Origin: an uncultured Bacteroidales bacterium
GTDB lineage: Bacteria; Bacteroidota; Bacteroidia; Bacteroidales; F082
DNA length: 7,696 nucleotides
Assembly: GCA_937884015.1 (NCBI GenBank)
Contig: CALGBV010000448.1
Location: 1 to 7,696 of the forward strand
Reading direction: 5' to 3'
Shown piece after piece: positions 6,329 through 7,696 of the stretch. The first letter of the stretch is position 1. Each line of letters opens with the position of its first letter. The translations under genes were made by a program, and so were the position numbers. The notes under the pieces are model-generated. The model was not told the origin of the DNA, ran no database searches, and saw only the letters and a list, made by a program, of their open reading frames with translations.

Positions 6329-7696
6329 TTATTTTCCAAACCGTTTCATTACCGCGTAGGCTTCGGTAAGCCCCAATTCTCCGGCTTTGCTCAAATCGGA
6401 CTGGGCAAGTTTTGTCTCACCGATGAAAACCAAAGTCAAAGCGCGGTTATAGTAAGCCTCGGCCAGATTTTCGTGACAATGGATGGCTTCGGTGTAGGCA
6501 TCGATGGCTTTGTTGTATTCCTTTTGCTGCAAAAGCGCATTGCCTAAATTAAACCACAAATATGGGTTCCTTTCCTCTTTCAAAATATTGAATGTCAATA
6601 AATTGATGATTGGCGAATAATCAACATTCAAAGGCTTTTCTTCCATGGTTGCGGTTTTTCCTTTGGTAATCGTAATGCCTTGTTGCGTTTCCTTTGCCAT
6701 GGCCATCATTTCAGCTTTTGCCGTCAAAACCGAAGAAAGGTTCAGCGTGGCATAATCGGAATAAGGCTTTGTATCCATTAGTTTCCGGTAGCAGTTTTCT
6801 GCTTGCTCGAAATCATAAAACTCCTGATTGATAATGCCTTGCAGCAAAAACTTCAGTTTTTCGTCACCGATGGCTTCAAGGTCGTTTTCGTTTATCAAAC
6901 TCTCTTGCGTCATCGTTTGGCGGCTTTCGGGTTTCAAAACCATTTTGGCAGGCAAAATTCCCATGCTATTGATTTGGCTGATGGTGGCATCAATATACAT
7001 ACCCTTGTTTTGCGTGGCTAATTTGTAATCGGATGGATTGACGAAAGTCAGGACAAAATTTCCAAACGGAATAATTTGAACATCAGCATATTGCAACTGA
7101 TTTTGTTTGGTCTCGCCGTTCACGAAATCCGATTCGAAAGCGATGATGCGGCTGTAATAAGTGGAATCGGCATACTTGCGGTAAAGCAGTTCCGCATTGC
7201 TGCCATTGCCATTCATCACCCTGATGATGTTCATGGCCGTAAGTCGGTCTATTTCGGCACCGCGACGGTCGCCTTTCGAAGCACGCACCACCGAGCGGTT
7301 GATCCACGCGCTGACAAACTCAGGGAACAATTGCAAAACCTGAGTCAAGTCGGTTTCGGCATCATTCCAGCGCTTCAGTTCGCAGTAAACGATGGAACGG
7401 TTGAAATAGCCGTAAATGTTTTTTGGATTGATAAGCGTTACATTATCAAACATTTGCAATGCTTTGTCGAATTGTTTCTGACAGGCGTAAAGAATGCCTC
7501 GGTTGTAATAGGTCAAAGCGTTTCTTTTGTCAAGTTCGTTCACTTTTTCGTAATCGCGCAAAGCCGAAACCGTGTCGTTTTTGTGCAATTCGGTCACGGC
7601 GCGGTTGAAATAATACAGCGGATTGTGCGCATCTAGACGAATGGCCTCATTGAAATCGGCCAGAGCCTCATCGTAGGCATCGCGCTCCGCTTGTAC
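6329..7696 (-). CDS. Tetratricopeptide-repeat (TPR) protein; N-terminus cut by window edge
   Basis: The frame is open from the right edge to TAA at 6331-6329, giving 455 visible residues. The GTG at 7597 is an internal Val within a repeat (FNRAVTELHK), not a start; the true start lies outside the window. Four TPR units with exact 34-residue spacing are visible at 26-59, 60-93, 94-127 and 128-161, most carrying YxNR in helix A, with the end of an earlier unit before them. A non-TPR segment of about 118 residues (162-279) follows, then a repeat-like unit at 280-313, a linker, and two clear units at 377-410 and 411-444. The end, KAGELGLTEAYAVMKRFGK, is a common closing helix of TPR proteins. TPR arrays form curved helical scaffolds that bind other proteins; the partner here is unknown. 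Similar proteins with a mid-chain insert containing FESDF are, from memory, found in Bacteroidales and often exported, but the export signal would be out of view. Its stop is 4 bp from that of the synthase gene. Confidence 0.92.
   Translation of the reverse strand, partial: VQAERDAYDEALADFNEAIRLDAHNPLYYFNRAVTELHKNDTVSALRDYEKVNELDKRNALTYYNRGILYACQKQFDKALQMFDNVTLINPKNIYGYFNRSIVYCELKRWNDAETDLTQVLQLFPEFVSAWINRSVVRASKGDRRGAEIDRLTAMNIIRVMNGNGSNAELLYRKYADSTYYSRIIAFESDFVNGETKQNQLQYADVQIIPFGNFVLTFVNPSDYKLATQNKGMYIDATISQINSMGILPAKMVLKPESRQTMTQESLINENDLEAIGDEKLKFLLQGIINQEFYDFEQAENCYRKLMDTKPYSDYATLNLSSVLTAKAEMMAMAKETQQGITITKGKTATMEEKPLNVDYSPIINLLTFNILKEERNPYLWFNLGNALLQQKEYNKAIDAYTEAIHCHENLAEAYYNRALTLVFIGETKLAQSDLSKAGELGLTEAYAVMKRFGK

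Noticed and set aside
5758..6339. Minus-strand open frame of 193 codons
   Set aside because: It is antisense to the polyprenyl synthase, whose catalytic motifs are all in the plus frame.
6359..6372. Perfect 5-bp hairpin GGCTT-CGGT-AAGCC just downstream of the synthase stop, considered as a terminator
   Set aside because: The stem is short, no U-tract follows on either strand, and it lies within TPR coding sequence, where it encodes conserved-looking residues.
7595..7597. GTG as start codon of the TPR gene
   Set aside because: The frame continues open to the right edge and the upstream residues complete a TPR unit (DAHNPLYYFNRA), so GTG is an internal Val.
7076..7636. Plus-strand open frame of 186 codons
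   Set aside because: It is antisense to the perfectly spaced TPR repeats, and its Val/Phe/Ile-rich composition is that of a shadow frame.
1..7696. A new multi-gene defence or mobile system
   Set aside because: Only three genes are present, all of recognisable families and on alternating strands. There is no transposase, integrase, nuclease, repeat array or toxin-antitoxin pair.

Overview
The window looks like a chromosomal segment from a member of the Bacteroidota, most likely Bacteroidales. The reasons are the protein families present, the lack of Shine-Dalgarno sequences before the visible starts, a TAnnTTTG-type promoter box just upstream of a gene, and a moderate to low GC content with AT-rich intergenic DNA. 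The assignment rests on remembered family features; no search was run.

Layout: (1) Bases 1-5251, minus strand, are one uninterrupted reading frame of 1750 codons with no stop. It encodes a giant exported alpha-2-macroglobulin (A2M) family protein whose C-terminus lies beyond the left edge. Its thioester site is degenerate, with Arg where the reactive Cys normally sits. (2) Bases 5252-5349 are a 98-bp divergent intergenic region with a promoter-like box on each strand. (3) Bases 5350-6324, plus strand, encode a complete long-chain polyprenyl diphosphate synthase with both aspartate-rich motifs. (4) Only 4 bp separate its stop from the stop of the convergent gene at 6329-7696, minus strand. That gene encodes a tetratricopeptide-repeat (TPR) protein whose N-terminus lies beyond the right edge. 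Coding density is very high and no stretch over 100 bp lacks a gene.

The three genes do not form an operon and do not obviously share a pathway. The synthase probably makes the isoprenoid tail of menaquinone or a related lipid. The A2M protein is a cell-envelope protein of a class usually linked to protease defence. The TPR protein probably acts as a protein-protein interaction scaffold. I see no mobile element, CRISPR array, RNA gene or long repeat. I did not find a new multi-gene system. The points most worth a second look are the lost thioester, the acidic Met-rich linker with a Cys pair in the same protein, the overlapping divergent promoters, and the non-TPR insert in the TPR protein.
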